A DNA stretch of 64,000 nt. Source: Callorhinus ursinus. Lineage: Eukaryota > Chordata > Mammalia > Carnivora > Otariidae. Below the pieces are notes generated by a model. It saw only the letters and a list, made by a program, of their open reading frames with translations. It ran no database searches and had not been told where the DNA came from. The stretch covers positions 134,535,172 through 134,599,171 of the forward strand of contig NW_020312785.1 of NCBI RefSeq assembly GCF_003265705.1. Reading direction: 5' to 3'. Both the position numbers and the translations under genes were made by a program. Shown here one piece after another: positions 1 through 11,695 of the stretch (positions are counted from its first letter, which is position 1; each line of letters opens with the position of its first letter).

Positions 1-147
1 GGGGGGATGGGTTAGCCTGGTGATGGGGCACGTTCTGTGTGGAGCACTGGGTGTTATGCACAAACAATGAATCATGGAACACTACATCAAAAACTAATGA
101 TGTAATGTATGGTGATTAACATAACAATAAAAAATAAAAAAAAATTC
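1..147 (+). mobile_element. Carnivore L1 3' end (truncated by window edge)
   Basis: The segment 'gagcactgggtgttatgca', then 'atgaatcatggaacactac' and 'catcaaaaactaatgatgta', followed by an A-rich tail, matches the 3' UTR end of young carnivore L1 elements. The body lies left of the window. Confidence 0.85.
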
Positions 148-608
148 ATATCCCCACCATTTTCTAGTAGACTGGTAGACATATACAAGATGCATGATGA
201 GTTGAAGAGAAATAAGCAGAATGAAGAAACTTTCCCTGACTTGAACATATGATTGAGGCATTCACTTTTTCAGATGATTGGTAACTACTCCTTTGCACGG
301 GCAAGACAGAGCTAATCACATCACCCAGGGCTCTGAATTTTGCCAATGTCCTCATTGTTCGATAGTGTTTCAGGTACTGTGGGAGGTCTGGCCAGTATGG
401 GAATTCGCTGAAAGGCACAGCATGCGCATCCTTCTGGTCCTTCTCCCACTTCTTGTCCCCCCAAAAACTCTCTCTAACAAATGAGTTTCTCCTTCATTTG
501 TACTCCTGCTTGGAAATGAACATATTTCAACTTTATCAAGAGAAAACATTTTCTAAGATCTATGGTGATCTTTTTTTTTTTTTTTTTCAAGCAAAGGGCT
601 TTTGATAC
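148..608. other. Intronic, no recognised element
   Basis: Low-complexity T run at about 570-587. Short open frames on both strands (up to 84 codons) have no recognisable domain. Nothing else is identified. Confidence 0.5.
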
Positions 609-846
609 AGAGTATAGTAATTCTCTAGGGCTGACGTAAAAGAATACCACAGACTGGGTGGGTTAAATGACGAAAATTTATTTTCTCACAGTTCTGGAAG
701 CTATAAGTCTAAGATCATGGTCTCAGTAGGTTTGGTTTCCTCTGAGGCTTCTCTCCTTGTCTTGTAGATGACCTTGTTTTCCCTGTATCTTCACATGGCC
801 TTCATATGGTGTCTTACTGTCTTCTTTTTAAAAGGATATCAGTCAT

Positions 847-967
847 GGGGCACCTGGCTGGCTCAGTCAGAAGAGCATGTGACTCTTGATCTCAGGGTCA
901 TGATTTCGAGCCCGATATTGGGTATAGAGATTATTTAAATAAATAAACTTAAATTAAAAAAAAAATT
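847..967 (+). mobile_element. Can-SINE, older copy inside MLT1 LTR
   Basis: It starts 'ggggcacctggctggctcag', keeps the tRNA-derived head, and has a shortened middle and an AAATAAATAA/A-rich tail. The target duplication is 'aaaggatatcagtca' on the left (831-845). Confidence 0.85.
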
Positions 968-978
968 AAAGGACATCC

Positions 979-1175
979 GGGGCACCTGGGTGGCTCAGTC
1001 AGTTAAGCATCTGCCTTTGGCTCAGGTCGCGATCCCAGGGGCTTCAGATCAAGCCCCACGCTGTTGGGCTCACTGCTCAGCAGGGAGTCTGTTTCTCTCT
1101 TTCCCTCTGCTTCACCCCACCCTTGTGCCCTCTCTGTCTCAAATAAATAAATAAAAATCTTAAAAAAAGAAAAGT
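979..1175 (+). mobile_element. Can-SINE, second copy in tandem
   Basis: It starts 'ggggcacctgggtggctcag', has the B-box-like and CT-rich parts, and ends in an (AAAT)n/poly-A tail. It is followed by 'aaaggacatcagtca' (1176-1190), the third copy of the target site shared with the preceding SINE. Confidence 0.92.
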
Positions 1176-1303
1176 AAAGGACATCAGTCAGATTGGATGA
1201 GGACCCACCCATTCGAGGCCCTGTCTCCATATACACTCACATTATGAAGGACTTCAACATAGGAATTTGTTGTGGTGGAGGCACAATTCAGCTTATAACA
1301 CAG

Positions 1304-1799
1304 AGATTGGGCTGTTCATTTCTCTCACTTCTGTCTTCTCTATACACTTTCAGTTTGCTTAAAATCAAGAATATTCTTCTTGGTGCAGAACAAAGTAATG
1401 CACATTGTAAGAGGCAACACTATAATCACAGTATGTGATTTCATGGAAGAGTAAATCCTTTAGTTTTTTTTTTTTTCTTTAGGAGCTGAGGAAGAGTGGG
1501 AATTTTAAATTATTCTTTTATGCCTGCTCTGAATGCAGCCTTGGACATTTGCTCTGCATTTTCTCAAACCACTGTGGCTACTACCTTAACAAACTCGATC
1601 ATTCACAAATTCACTTTTACACAGTTTTCCTTCTTCTTAGATATCACCCTTTTCCTGTTGTTCAGCCTTTCTCATTTGGAGCTATCCCTCTGAACCACAA
1701 AACAGAGATAACTTGAGTGACAATTTTCTCCCTTCTTCCCAGGATAGTGGGCAGCTAGTGAGAAAAGTTAATGGATTACATACAATGGATGCCTTGGGA
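1304..1799. other. Intronic, no recognised element
   Basis: Only a T-rich run (about 1466-1477) and short chance frames are seen here. Confidence 0.5.
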
Positions 1800-1988
1800 C
1801 AGTGGTTCTCAAAGTGTAGTTTCCAGGACAGAAACATCAGCATTGTTTGGGAAATTGTTAGAAATGTAGTTTTGGGACCCTATCCCAGACTTACTGAATC
1901 AGCAATGGTGGGGGGTAGATGAGGTGCAGCAATCTGTGCTTTATCAAGCACTTTTGGTGACTCTCATGCTCTCTAAACCCTGAAAAGC
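1800..1988 (+). mobile_element. MER5A-like hAT-Charlie MITE
   Basis: 'cagtggttctcaaagtgtag', 'acttactgaatcagcaatgg' and 'gcagcaatctgtgcttta' follow the MER5A consensus in order. The far terminal repeat is degraded. The adjacent bases to about 2050 may be another diverged fragment. Confidence 0.85.
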
Positions 1989-2084
1989 ATTACTTAGAGC
2001 CATTAGGACTGATTCTCAAATCATCTGGAAGGCCTATAAAATTTCAAATTGTTGTGTTCCATTCTTAGAAATTTTTCCTGTTGG

Positions 2085-2277
2085 AGCTGATTCCTGTTGA
2101 CACCTCAATCACACTGTACCCCTTTTGTCAAATGAACTGGTCATGAATCCATCTCCCATCCTGTTCTTCAAGTGTAGGGACCATGTCTTGTTCTTCTTCA
2201 TGTCTGTCCTAGCACCTAGAATGTTGTCTGACACATTATTGATCTTCAGTAAATTTTTGATGATGAACAAATGAAAT
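2085..2277 (+). repeat. L2 LINE 3' end fragment
   Basis: The order 'gtgtagggaccatgtcttgt', 'tagcacctagaatgttgtct', 'cttcagtaaatttttgatga' and 'gaacaaatga' matches the L2 3' end (degraded 'cagtgcctggcacatagt / caataaatatttgttgaa'). Confidence 0.7.
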
Positions 2278-2483
2278 CACTTCAAGTGTTTTGTTTTTGT
2301 TTGTTTTTGACTATAACTGTGCAGGATGGTAGCATTTGATGGTAATGATAAGCCAATTCTGAGATGGGTGAACTGGGGTTTTAGAGGAAACTACAGTCAC
2401 ATCAGCTCAACTAGTACTGATTTACAAATTATTTCTTCCTCTAAAAGTTCACAGTGATACAGGCATTATTAAAAAAAACATGC

Positions 2484-2661
2484 TTACTGCCTTCGGCTCA
2501 GGTCATGATCCCGGGGTCCTGGGATCGAGCCCCGCATTGGGGCTCCCTGCTTAACTGGAAGCCTGCTTCTCCCTCCCCCACTCCCCCTGCTTGTGTTCCC
2601 TCTCTCACTGTCTCTCTCTCTGTCAAATAAATAAATAAAAAATCTTAAAAAAAAAAAAAGA
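2484..2661 (+). mobile_element. Can-SINE, 5' truncated
   Basis: It lacks the 'ggcgcctgggtggctcag' head and begins at 'ctgccttcggctcaggtcat'. It then has the full body and tail. The flanks share 'atgctta' (left about 2479, right about 2664), consistent with a target-site duplication. Confidence 0.88.
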
Positions 2662-2781
2662 AAATGCTTATTTGATTGGGAGAACAGTCGGCCTGTAATT
2701 GTGCCTGGTAAATTGAATCTATCTCTTGAATTTATGACTCTCAATTCATGTAACCTGAATAAATTTATCAGGCTTCATTTT

Positions 2782-2973
2782 AAAGATTTTTATTATTTAT
2801 TTTATTTTATTTGAGAGAAATAGAGCATGAGCAGTGTGAGGGGCAGAGGGAGAATGAGAGAATCTCAAGTAGACTCCACACTGAGCACAGGGCTCAATCT
2901 CAAGACCATGAGATCATGACCTGAACCAAAACCATGAATCAGTCACTTTACCAACTGAGCCACCCAGATGCCC
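2782..2973 (-). mobile_element. Can-SINE, antisense, older copy
   Basis: Antisense order: 'aaagatttttattatttat', purine-rich middle, 'gatcatgacctgaaccaaaa', 'ccaactgagccacccagatg'. The flanks 'gcttcatttta' and 'gtttcatttta' are a probable target duplication. Confidence 0.88.
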
Positions 2974-5334
2974 TGGCAAGTTTCATTTTAAATATTACCA
3001 TTGGTCACTTCTAATCACCAGATATGGTCCTTGATTCATATGTAAGATATTCCAAAATTCTTTAACTAGAAAGACACCCCCCATTATTATTTTACTTGCA
3101 AGCTTTTACATTAATCTCCTTTGATAACCATCTCTTCAAAGTAAAGGCAGTATCTTCATTTTATATTTAAAACATTGAACTTCAAAGCATAGATTTGAAT
3201 GCCAGGAGGGTGCACAGACAGCACAATTACCGGCTTTTCAAATTCCAGAAGCACCAGATATGTCTGAAATCACAGACATTTTATTTTATTTTTATGTTTT
3301 TTTTTTACTCTCTTATAACTTAAAACAATTTGTAAGATCCACCGCCCTCTAGGCAGCATTTTATAGCCAAGTCATAAGCCTCTAAAAACAGAAGTTTATG
3401 GTGGGAATGCTGACAGTCAGTCAAGTCAAACCCACTACTGCAAAGCTAGTGGGTGCCAACAGACTACCTTGCCTTCCAGGGTGAGGATCAGAGCATAAAT
3501 CAGCCTGAGGCTGGATGCACATGACTGTGTGTTCATGTTATCCATTTCCCATTCCCAGAAACATGAGACCGTTTGTCTAACAAAAATCACATTGAAAGAG
3601 TGTTATGTGAGGCCAGTAAAGAATGACCCAAAGTGCAGAGGAGATGGGGAAGGTAAACATTCACAATTAATCCAGCTTCAACATCTGGGAACATAGAACC
3701 TCTTTAAGAAATGCATTTACTGTCCCCTGGTGAGCTAAAGAGCGTGAGAGACCGCTGAGCACAGAGACCTTTGTATTTTGTAGTATTTTTCACCCCTCTT
3801 CAATACTCTTAATTTGATTCTCATGGAATTTTGTTTGAATGACTTTTAACATATGGGCAGCCCTGTCTTCTGTCTCTGTCTACTAAATGAACATGTTTTC
3901 CAATTAAAGAGTTTCAGTTCTTTCTTTTTGCTAAGTAAAAAAATAATAATTGTGGTTATAGGCAGATAAATATCAGCCTGATTATTAAAAATCAGTATAA
4001 ATAGTAGGTGAAAAATACTCTTTTTGTATTTTCTTTAATTAGTGTTGAATATCTTTAAAATATTATTGATTTACCTTCTACCTCCTGATATTTCTTGCTC
4101 CCTATCTTCTCCCCTCCTGAAATATAATGAAACTCTGACTCAGGATCAGCATAATGAAAATACAGGAATTAAAAAAAAATTATAAGGCAAATGCCAATGC
4201 TTCCTTTGCAGGCAAATATATGCCCCTTTAAAATGACCATCACACTTACCGAATTGTCATTGTTTGGAATGTGTTTCGATCATATCTCTTGATCTGATGG
4301 AGTCTATATTTGTGTTGAAAATCCACCCCCCACCTTGCTGTTTTGGCAATGTTTTGCCATTTCTACCTCAAACCTACATGGAACTAGGAAATCAAATGTG
4401 AACAAAGAAAATCTCCAAGTGTAAATTTAGTGATTAGTCATCTCCAGATTGCAGCTATGTTTGCACAGAGACAGGTTACAGTTTTTTGCTGAGACTGAAG
4501 AGAATAAAAGCTGTTACTCTGTTTGGTAATCTTAATTCCTCAGCCAATTGCCAGCAGATGTGATCTACTGGAGAGTAAACTCCTGGTCCATCCTTCAGCT
4601 TCCGGAACTTTGTTCTTGTTTTATGTGTTTCTTCATTTATCTTGATCTGTTTCTGTGCAGCGTTCCTTTCTTCCACCATCAGTAAGTCATGATCATGACT
4701 AGAGATATGGCAGAACATTCTACTTTCTTTTCCATATATTTGGAGCCCAGGGTTTCGAGACCCACACCAACCAACCAAGCAAAGAACCAACCAGTCAACC
4801 AATCAAACAAATGGAGTAAATTGCATCAAATAATCTATAATTTTGAAATGTCCTGGACTCAATTCTTGCTCTATACATGGCTTTTTAAAAACTTAGAGAA
4901 GGAGGGAAACATATAACTTACTGTTTTTATCATTATAACATTGAAATGACTGGATCCCAAGGATCATCCTCTGTAGGATGAGAGGAGAGTTCTGAATATT
5001 TACTCATGTAAAACTGAAATTGGAGAACTTTGTTACCTCAAGGTTGGAAACGGTAACCATTAAGTGGGCTCAGGGCCTATAAGATGTCTTTGCCCTGTAC
5101 TGGCTGTAAGCACAAACCGTGATGGGGACTCTTGGACCATCTGAAGGTTGTGAGGATGTTAGGTAGGTTGTCTGCTTCCCACCAATAAAGAAGAAATACT
5201 GGGAAATGTCATCTGGATTCAGAAGTGTGAGTCTTTTTATCTTTGTCCAGAAAGTCTGGTATCTTTCCTATGTTCTCAACTTTCTGTGAGTTGGATCATC
5301 CCATCCACTCGCTCTGTGTGGTTATGAACAATGG
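2974..5334. other. Intronic stretch, largely unassigned
   Basis: No gene and no confidently named repeat. It holds a T-rich patch near 3280-3310, a (CCAA)n-like patch at 4763-4812 and a 108-codon antisense open frame at 4476-4802 (see findings). Confidence 0.5.
4763..4812. repeat. Imperfect (CCAA)n low-complexity repeat
   Basis: Repeated ccaa/tcaa units (accaaccaaccaagcaaaga and so on), moderately diverged. Confidence 0.75.
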
Positions 5335-5442
5335 CTTTCTGGGTCAGAAATAACATAGCTTGCATCTTAACTTCTGCACCTCTTATCTGTGTTCTTGGAC
5401 AGGTACATAAACTCTCTGAGCCTCTTTTTCTGATATGTATAA
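5335..5442 (+). repeat. MIR SINE fragment
   Basis: The core 'ttaacttctgcacctcttat', then 'gtgttcttggacaggtacat' and 'aaactctctgagcctctttt', follows the MIR core (tgccacttactagctgtgtgaccttgg..cctctctgagcctc). Confidence 0.6.
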
Positions 5443-5446
5443 TGTA

Positions 5447-5880
5447 TTTATTCATTCATTCATTTCATCCAATAAATATGTCTTGGGCACTATAATATGC
5501 CAGTAATTGTTCTAGATATTAATTCAGAGGGGTACGCAGGAGAAAAATATCTGACATTCTACTAGACTGGGGAGACAAAAAAATGTAACCAAACAAGTAA
5601 GAAGATAGCAAATAATATCAGATAATCCATATAAAATAATTAAAGGGCTATAAAGGCAAAATAAAACAGGAGTACAATAGAGAGTATGGCAGAATGAGAG
5701 GCTAGAAGTCAGGGACAGGAAAATTCTCGGAAGAGAGAGCATTTAGTCTGAGACACAGATGTTAAGAAGGAACAAGAGAGTCTCTTGGTGGGGTTGGATA
5801 GGGAATCCTGGCAAAGGGGAAAATGCAATCAGAGATCTAAGATGGGGCCAAGTTTGGCATGTTTGGGAACCAGAAAAAGG
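5447..5880 (-). repeat. L2 LINE fragment, antisense
   Basis: 'ttcattcattcatttcatcc', 'aataaatatgtcttgggcac' and 'atgccagtaattgttctaga', then 'gacattctactagactgggg', is the reverse complement of the L2 3' region. It continues through a diverged L2 body to about 5880. Confidence 0.75.
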
Positions 5881-6299
5881 CAAAGTTTCTATTTTATAGA
5901 GGAAAGAAAAGAGATGTAACAGATAATAATATCTAGGAATCAAATGTGCCTGTAGCTCAAAGAGATTGATTAAAAGTGATAATGAATTCCAGTGGCATTT
6001 AATGGTAGGATTTTTCTAGATCTGAACATACTATACTTATCTATTCCTCCTTTATCTCAATTTTAATGTTTTTAATTTAATTTTCTTCCATTTCTTCACT
6101 GAAACTCCTTTTGAAAACGTTAATCTATGGTTAAAGGACAGATTTAGGTTATGATGTCAACTGGTGGTAGGCAGATAATCTAAGAGACAAGTAGTTCCCA
6201 GACTGGTGTAAAAGAAACCTTTTTTTTTTTCCTTGCCTTTTTCTTCAAACACACAGCCTCCAGGATAATTTTGTTCCTTCAGCGTTGATAGTTTTATGG

Positions 6300-6710
6300 C
6301 AGAGCCATCAGCATTCTGGCTGCAAACAGAATTTCACCCCACACGATTTAACTGAAGAGACTAGAGTAAAGCAGGATTTACAAAAAGTGTGGGTAGAGTG
6401 AAGGGAACTGACCAAGGATGTTGAGATACCCAGAGATGACCAGCAGAAGGAAGCTTTTGCTGCCCTGAGACAGCTGAAGGCAGGTGGAAGAGTGCTCCCA
6501 GAACTAGTGAGACCCAGAGCCATGGAAGGGGGCAGCTGCCTGGAACAGCTGGAGACAGGGAGGGATGCAATCCCAGCCAGAGAGGGGGTGCCAAAGCCAA
6601 GAGAGAAGAAGGAGGAACTGGTCAGACTTCTCTTTACTCCTACCAGGCCCCCAGTGGCTGAACCCAATGAAAAGCCATCAGATAAAAGAGCTAGGAGGAC
6701 ACAGTTCATA
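6300..6710 (-). repeat. Probable interspersed repeat, family unresolved
   Basis: This GC-richer block contains 'ctttactcctaccaggccc' and 'ccagtggctgaacccaatga'. They resemble a common antisense mammalian repeat ('ggttcagccaatgggaggc' type) remembered from many genomes. Overlapping open frames exist on both strands (141 codons at 6308-6733 antisense, 78 codons at 6492-6728 sense) but show no domain. Confidence 0.4.
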
Positions 6711-7039
6711 GATGGATCACTTCTTTGAAGCATATAGAGGGGTAAACAGAAAACACATGGGTAAATTGACTTATTTTTCCTTCCCCTTGACTTTACTGAT
6801 AAAAAAAAAATGGAAAGAAAAAATAGTGCAAGGTTAATGATAACTAAGTATCTGCAACTTTACCTTAGCATTGGCAATTGATAAAGGATGGTAGGGATGA
6901 TGACAAACTGGTTCTGTTTAAAGAAAGCAACTGTTCAACTTCAGGTCATGGTTGCTATGATGACATCACTTCTAAAACCAAATGTGTGAGGTTTTCTAAC
7001 AATAAATACATGTTGTTTTTCTACATCAGTTCTCCAATT

Positions 7040-7745
7040 ATGACACCAACTGAGTGTCCAACTATTCAATTCAATTCTAACACTAACTATGTAGGATTAT
7101 TGCCAGACCTCACAGGTTTAAGGGCTCAGTCCCCCCACAAGACTGTTCCCACCATTCCTGGACCCCGTCTGATTTGCTGATTCACTAGAACAATCCACAG
7201 AACTCATGAAAACAATTTACTTTTGTTTACTAGTATATTATGAAGGATACAACTCAGGAATGGCCAAAAGAGATGTAAAGGGCAAGATATAGGGTAAAAG
7301 GAGTGGCTCAGAGCTTCTCTGTCTTCCCTGGGCATGCCACCCTCCCGGCAAATCTGCAAATCAGTGTGTTCACCAACCTGGAAGCTCTCTGAACTCTTTT
7401 GTTTAGTGGTTGTTATGGAGGTTTTATTGCATAGGCATAGTTGATTTATTTACTGGCCATTGGTGATTGAGCTCTATCTTCAGCCCCTTTCCCATCCCCA
7501 GAGGTGGTGGGTGGAGCTGAAGCCTCCAACCTTCCAATCATTTGGTCTTTGTGGTGACCAGCCCCATTCTGAATCTCTCTAGGGTTCCCTTTGAGCCACC
7601 TCATTAACATAAACTCAGGTGTGGCCCAAAAGACCTTATTATAAGTAACGAAGGACATTCCTTTCACTCAGGAAATACCATGGGTTTTAGGAGTTCTGTG
7701 TCAGAAACCAGGGACAAAGACTAAATTTATTTTTATTGTACCATA
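7040..7745 (-). mobile_element. ERV-type LTR, antisense, subfamily unresolved
   Basis: On the - strand the order is 'ttggccattcctgagttgta', 'ctccataacaaccactaaac', 'gagagcttccaggttggtga', 'gactgagcccttaaacctgt' and 'gttggacactcagttggtgt'. This is an LTR with an AATAAA-like signal that I recognise as endogenous-retrovirus derived. No internal coding sequence flanks it, so it is a solitary LTR or a fragment. Confidence 0.6.
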
Positions 7746-7941
7746 GTTGCCATGCAGAAAACATGGATCAGACCACATCATCAGGAATCCAAATTTTCAT
7801 GTGAAGTCTCCCAGTCTTTAAATGCTGACAGCCATTTCAGATTCTCTAAAACCTCTTTGTAGTCCAAACAAAACTTTCTACCTGAAGGCTGGATTCAGCC
7901 CATGATTTCTAGTTTGGGACATGTGACAAATAGCTCCAAAA

Positions 7942-8100
7942 CAGTGATTTTTAATCCTGGCTGCACACTGGAATCACCTGGGTAGCTTTGAAAAATATGT
8001 GCCTGGACTTCATGCCAAAGCAGTTAAATTAGAATCTCATGCGCTGGGGCCCAGACATTGGTATTTTTAAAAATAGTTTCCTGATCATTTTAATGTACAG
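7942..8100 (+). mobile_element. hAT-Charlie MITE fragment (MER5/MER20/MER58-like)
   Basis: 'cagtgatttttaatcctggc', 'tgcacactggaatcacctgg' and 'gcgctggggcccagacattg' match the widespread 'ggttctcaaccctggctgcacattggaatcacc' class of DNA transposon. The 3' end is degraded. Confidence 0.7.
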
Positions 8101-8104
8101 TCAT

Positions 8105-8600
8105 TTTTAAATAAACATTTTATTTTGGAGTAAGTTTAATTTAGCGGAAACGTTACAAAGGTAATAAAGAGTTCCCATACACACCACGTCATTTGTTAAT
8201 ATTTTACATCACGATGGTGTATATGTCAAAATTAAGAAACTGATATTGATACATTACTATTAACTAAACTCCAGACTTTATTTGGATTTCACCAGTTTTT
8301 TCCACTGATATGCTTTTTCTGCTCTTGAATCCAAACCAGGGTGCCATTTGTGTATTTAGTTGTCATGTCTCATCAGTCTGTTATAGTTTGTGACAATTTC
8401 TCAGACTTTCCTTGTTTTTCCTGAGTAGCACTAGCCAGGTATCCTGGGGAATATCTCCAGAGTTAGGTTTGTCTGATGTTTTTCTCATGATGTAAAAGTT
8501 TTTGGAAAGAATACCATAGAGGTGAAGTACCCTTCTAGTCACATCAGATGAATGTGTTTGGATGGAACTAGAGGGTATTATGCTATGTGAAATAAGTGCT
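8105..8600. repeat. L1M LINE fragment
   Basis: 'gagttcccatacacaccacg', 'tgatacattactattaacta', 'tagttgtcatgtctcatcag', 'tttctcagactttccttgtt' and 'gtctgatgtttttctcatga' are landmarks of old mammalian L1 (L1M) sequence. The orientation is not resolved by eye. Confidence 0.7.
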
Positions 8601-8764
8601 ATGGTGTATCTCCATTTTTTAGAATAGCTGCTCCAGTTAACAGAGATTGAACTAGAATGGAGGGTGCATGATCCATCCAGCATCAGAACACATTAAAGTA
8701 GACAGAGTACAGGAAATTAGGAAGTATGATGGGAGGCCAGCAATGGAACTCCATCTCTTATAGG

Positions 8765-8925
8765 TAAGCCATCTGAACTGAGAGTCAAGAGACAAAGGTT
8801 CTATTCCAGGTTCATCCACTAACTAGTCTCTAGGGAAGGCAACTAGTGTTAGTTTCTTCTGTACAATTTAGAAGTTGATATCTGGGGCTATTTCTAGTCC
8901 TGAAATTATGTGATTCTAAAACTCT
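8765..8925 (+). repeat. MIR/MIR3-like fragment
   Basis: 'gagacaaaggttctattcca', 'ggttcatccactaactagtc' and 'cctgaaattatgtgattcta' resemble the MIR3 consensus. Diverged. Confidence 0.5.
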
Positions 8926-11128
8926 GGAGTGGGTTTTAATTGGTTAAATATTGTCCACAGTTTCGTTTCCTAAAGAGGAATGTGTTGTAATGCCGAGTAA
9001 GACACCACCCAAATGTCTGGGTTTTGGCAAAGGAGGATGGCAGAGAGGCAGCTCTGCTTCATTATTTGGCCTTTATGATACTTGTTATATCCTAAGAATG
9101 TCAAGCACCTGGCAGATAGAAAACAAATGTTAAAAACTCAGAAGAAAATTCAACTCATTTACTCATCTTTGTTCCTGGGACTCGACCGCTGTGCTTTCCA
9201 TTACAATAGAGTAAGAAGTGAATGATGGAATTTATTTTTGAAATCTCAGAAGGAGTGCACATTTTAGTACTTTTAAAAATCTATTAATGTTGTCCCTTTG
9301 TGTAACTCTAACTGGATTTAGGTGGAAGACTGGCTTGCAATGTTGGATATTCTAAGTTGCCAATAATTTGTACAGAGCCTGTGATTGCAAAACCACAAAA
9401 ATTTCACAATAGCGGAAACCTCTAATTAATCAAAATAAGTGGCAGGGTGGATTTGTTTTAAATATATGGTTAATAATGCTTATTGCTTTAAGATCATAAA
9501 CTGAGAGATTCTTTATTGAGCTGAGATAGGGGGCTGCAGATAGTTTTGCAAAATCCTTTTCCACATCTGTGTGTCAAGTCTGACCCAGAACATTCTACTA
9601 ATATTGGATCAAACTCTCCTCTGATGTAACTTGCCTGTGGGAATTGTATTGGCTGTGAAACCGGCTCCCCTTAGTAACTGGTGTAAAAAAAAAAAAAAAA
9701 AAAAAAATTTTTAAATCACAATTCTGTGGTTTGTTTTGAATGACTGAAGCCAGGTTCCTAGGCCCTGAGACAAGAAAGAATGTCAAATGGGACCTTTAAT
9801 GTGTATTTATATTTAAACATCAGACCTAACAGAAAACCCTGAAGCTTTATACAATGATTGGAGCCTTGTAAGAACCTAATTAATGTATCTTCGGGTGAAT
9901 GGTTGGCCTGGCACGCGAGCTGTCCCGAGGTACTCAAGGGGGTTCAGGTACCGCCTGGAAGAATAGATGTGGTTGTAGTGATTCAGTGGCCCCTCTGAAA
10001 GGGACATGTAAAGGCAGCTTTGTCTGGCATGCCGCCTTTTCAGACTCATTTGATAATGCTAGTATCAGTTTCAACTGAAGCGTGGGCCAGATTGCAGCTA
10101 GCTTGAGCTGGCATTTCAAAGCAGTTAATTGTGAAACTTGAGAAGAGAATGTGCACATTCTTCCTAAGGTGGCTATTCACATGCAGTCTCCCCCACCCCC
10201 CGCCCCACCAGAGCTCCAGTCTCACTTTTGTTCAGTTTCCACATAAAATAAATGAGGAACCCTGAGCCTTTCCCTTGGTGGCTCCTATATCACTGTCTTT
10301 GCTGGGACTGCTTTGCCTTGTTAAAATGTGCCCCGTGTATTAAAATGAAATTGTCACTGCTGGGTGGTGCAGCATAACATGGTTTGACGCTAAGCGCCGG
10401 CAGCTACAGAAAACAGACTTTTATTGCACTTATTCTTTCAGAGAGGAGAGTCTCTAAAGGCTTAATGCAGACATTCACTTAGTTAAATCTGAATGAAGCC
10501 AAAGTGAACAATCTATGCCGCTGTCTTTGTGTTCCTAGAAACAGCCCCCATCCAGCTTGATATGGATGTAAAATAGTCTTAAGAAAAGATGATCATACTT
10601 AGAATCCAAGAGTGAAGATTTGAGGCTTTCAATCCAGAGCAAAAATAGTTTAGGTGGGTAGAGTTGGTGAGCCACTTGATTTTCTACTTTAGCTTCTTCT
10701 GTATTTCCTAAAACACATATAGAATCAACAAACACGTGCACGCGCACACACACACACCCCAGTCTAGTTTTAGTCTTCATTTAAAATTCCATGTCATTTT
10801 AAGACAAAGAGAAAGGATTTGATTTGTAGGACTCTTGCAAGCAAGCTTTAGATTCTTAACTGCCTTTTATCTAGATGAGTATCCAGAGAGAGATTGAACA
10901 AGGAGGGGGGCTCTGGGGCATAAGCTTTTCATTCTGTAGCTCTCCTGGAATAAAAATTCCAGAAAGTGACATCTGTAGTAATTAAGGGCTTACATTTCCT
11001 CTCCCATTCATGTCTCTGATAGGAGGGAAGGTTATTGTCCCTAAGAGACAATAGATAGTAGATCCTGTGGGAAGACAGAGAACAGAATTAGAATTCTTTT
11101 GTTCCTAGAAATGCAAGTTTCCTACTTC

Positions 11129-11157
11129 AAAATAATAATAATAATAATAATAATAAC
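11129..11157. repeat. (AAT)n microsatellite
   Basis: About nine uninterrupted aat units. Confidence 0.95.
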
Positions 11158-11517
11158 AGGTAGGAAGATTTACTGTAAAGGATTCCATGGAAAGAAAAAC
11201 TTGAAGGAGTTAGGAAAATTGTACTTAGCTATTCCTAAATATTTGGAGTAGAGAAAGATTCATCTTGCCTTTCTAGCCCAAATATCTTCTGAGTTGGAGG
11301 GACTTGTGATTAAGCAGTGAACAAAATGCTCTCTTTGTTTTTATTTTTATTTATTAAAATTGTATGTTATTAAGCTTAAAGAGGTTTAGTTGTTTTTTCC
11401 CCCCACATTTGGATATAAAATTGATTCATTCTTTACATGTTTTTCAAAATAACACCTATGTGGATCCACTGGGCCATTTGATAAATGAATAATAACCTAT
11501 TGGTTTCCTGCACTTTC

Positions 11518-11695
11518 TTGCCATAGCAGGACCAGTGACATAATTTGTGGGACCCAGTGAAAGATAAAAATGCAGGACCCTTATTAGAAAATCATTAAGA
11601 ATTTCAAGATGGTGCCAGCAGAGTTTTGAACCAAGTACAGACTTATTCTGTCTGTGGCTCTGTCCTTCTGCACTGGTCTCATGCCAGGGAAGTCA
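11518..11695. repeat. Possible old interspersed repeat
   Basis: 'tttgtgggacccagtgaaag', 'aaaatgcaggacccttatta' and 'attaagaatttcaagatggt' recall a recurrent mammalian repeat ('aaaatgcggggccccttgtt'). The family name is not certain. Confidence 0.45.

Larger units (their letters stand above)
609..1303 (-). mobile_element. MaLR LTR (MLT1-like), split by two Can-SINEs
   Basis: Read on the + strand, 'ctagggctgacgtaaaagaa', 'taccacagactgggtggg', 'ttctcacagttctggaag' and the final 'acaattcagcttataacaca' are the reverse complement of an MLT1-class LTR. The LTR is interrupted at 847-1175 by two SINEs and resumes at 'ggacatcagtcagattgg'. The exact subfamily is not resolved. Confidence 0.82.

Noticed and set aside
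6308..6733. 141-codon antisense and overlapping 78-codon sense frames
   Set aside because: Both lie in a GC-richer block that looks like an interspersed repeat. Low-complexity Ser/Leu composition, no domain.
7040..7745. Intact endogenous retrovirus
   Set aside because: Only LTR-like sequence is present; no gag, pol or env reading frames flank it.
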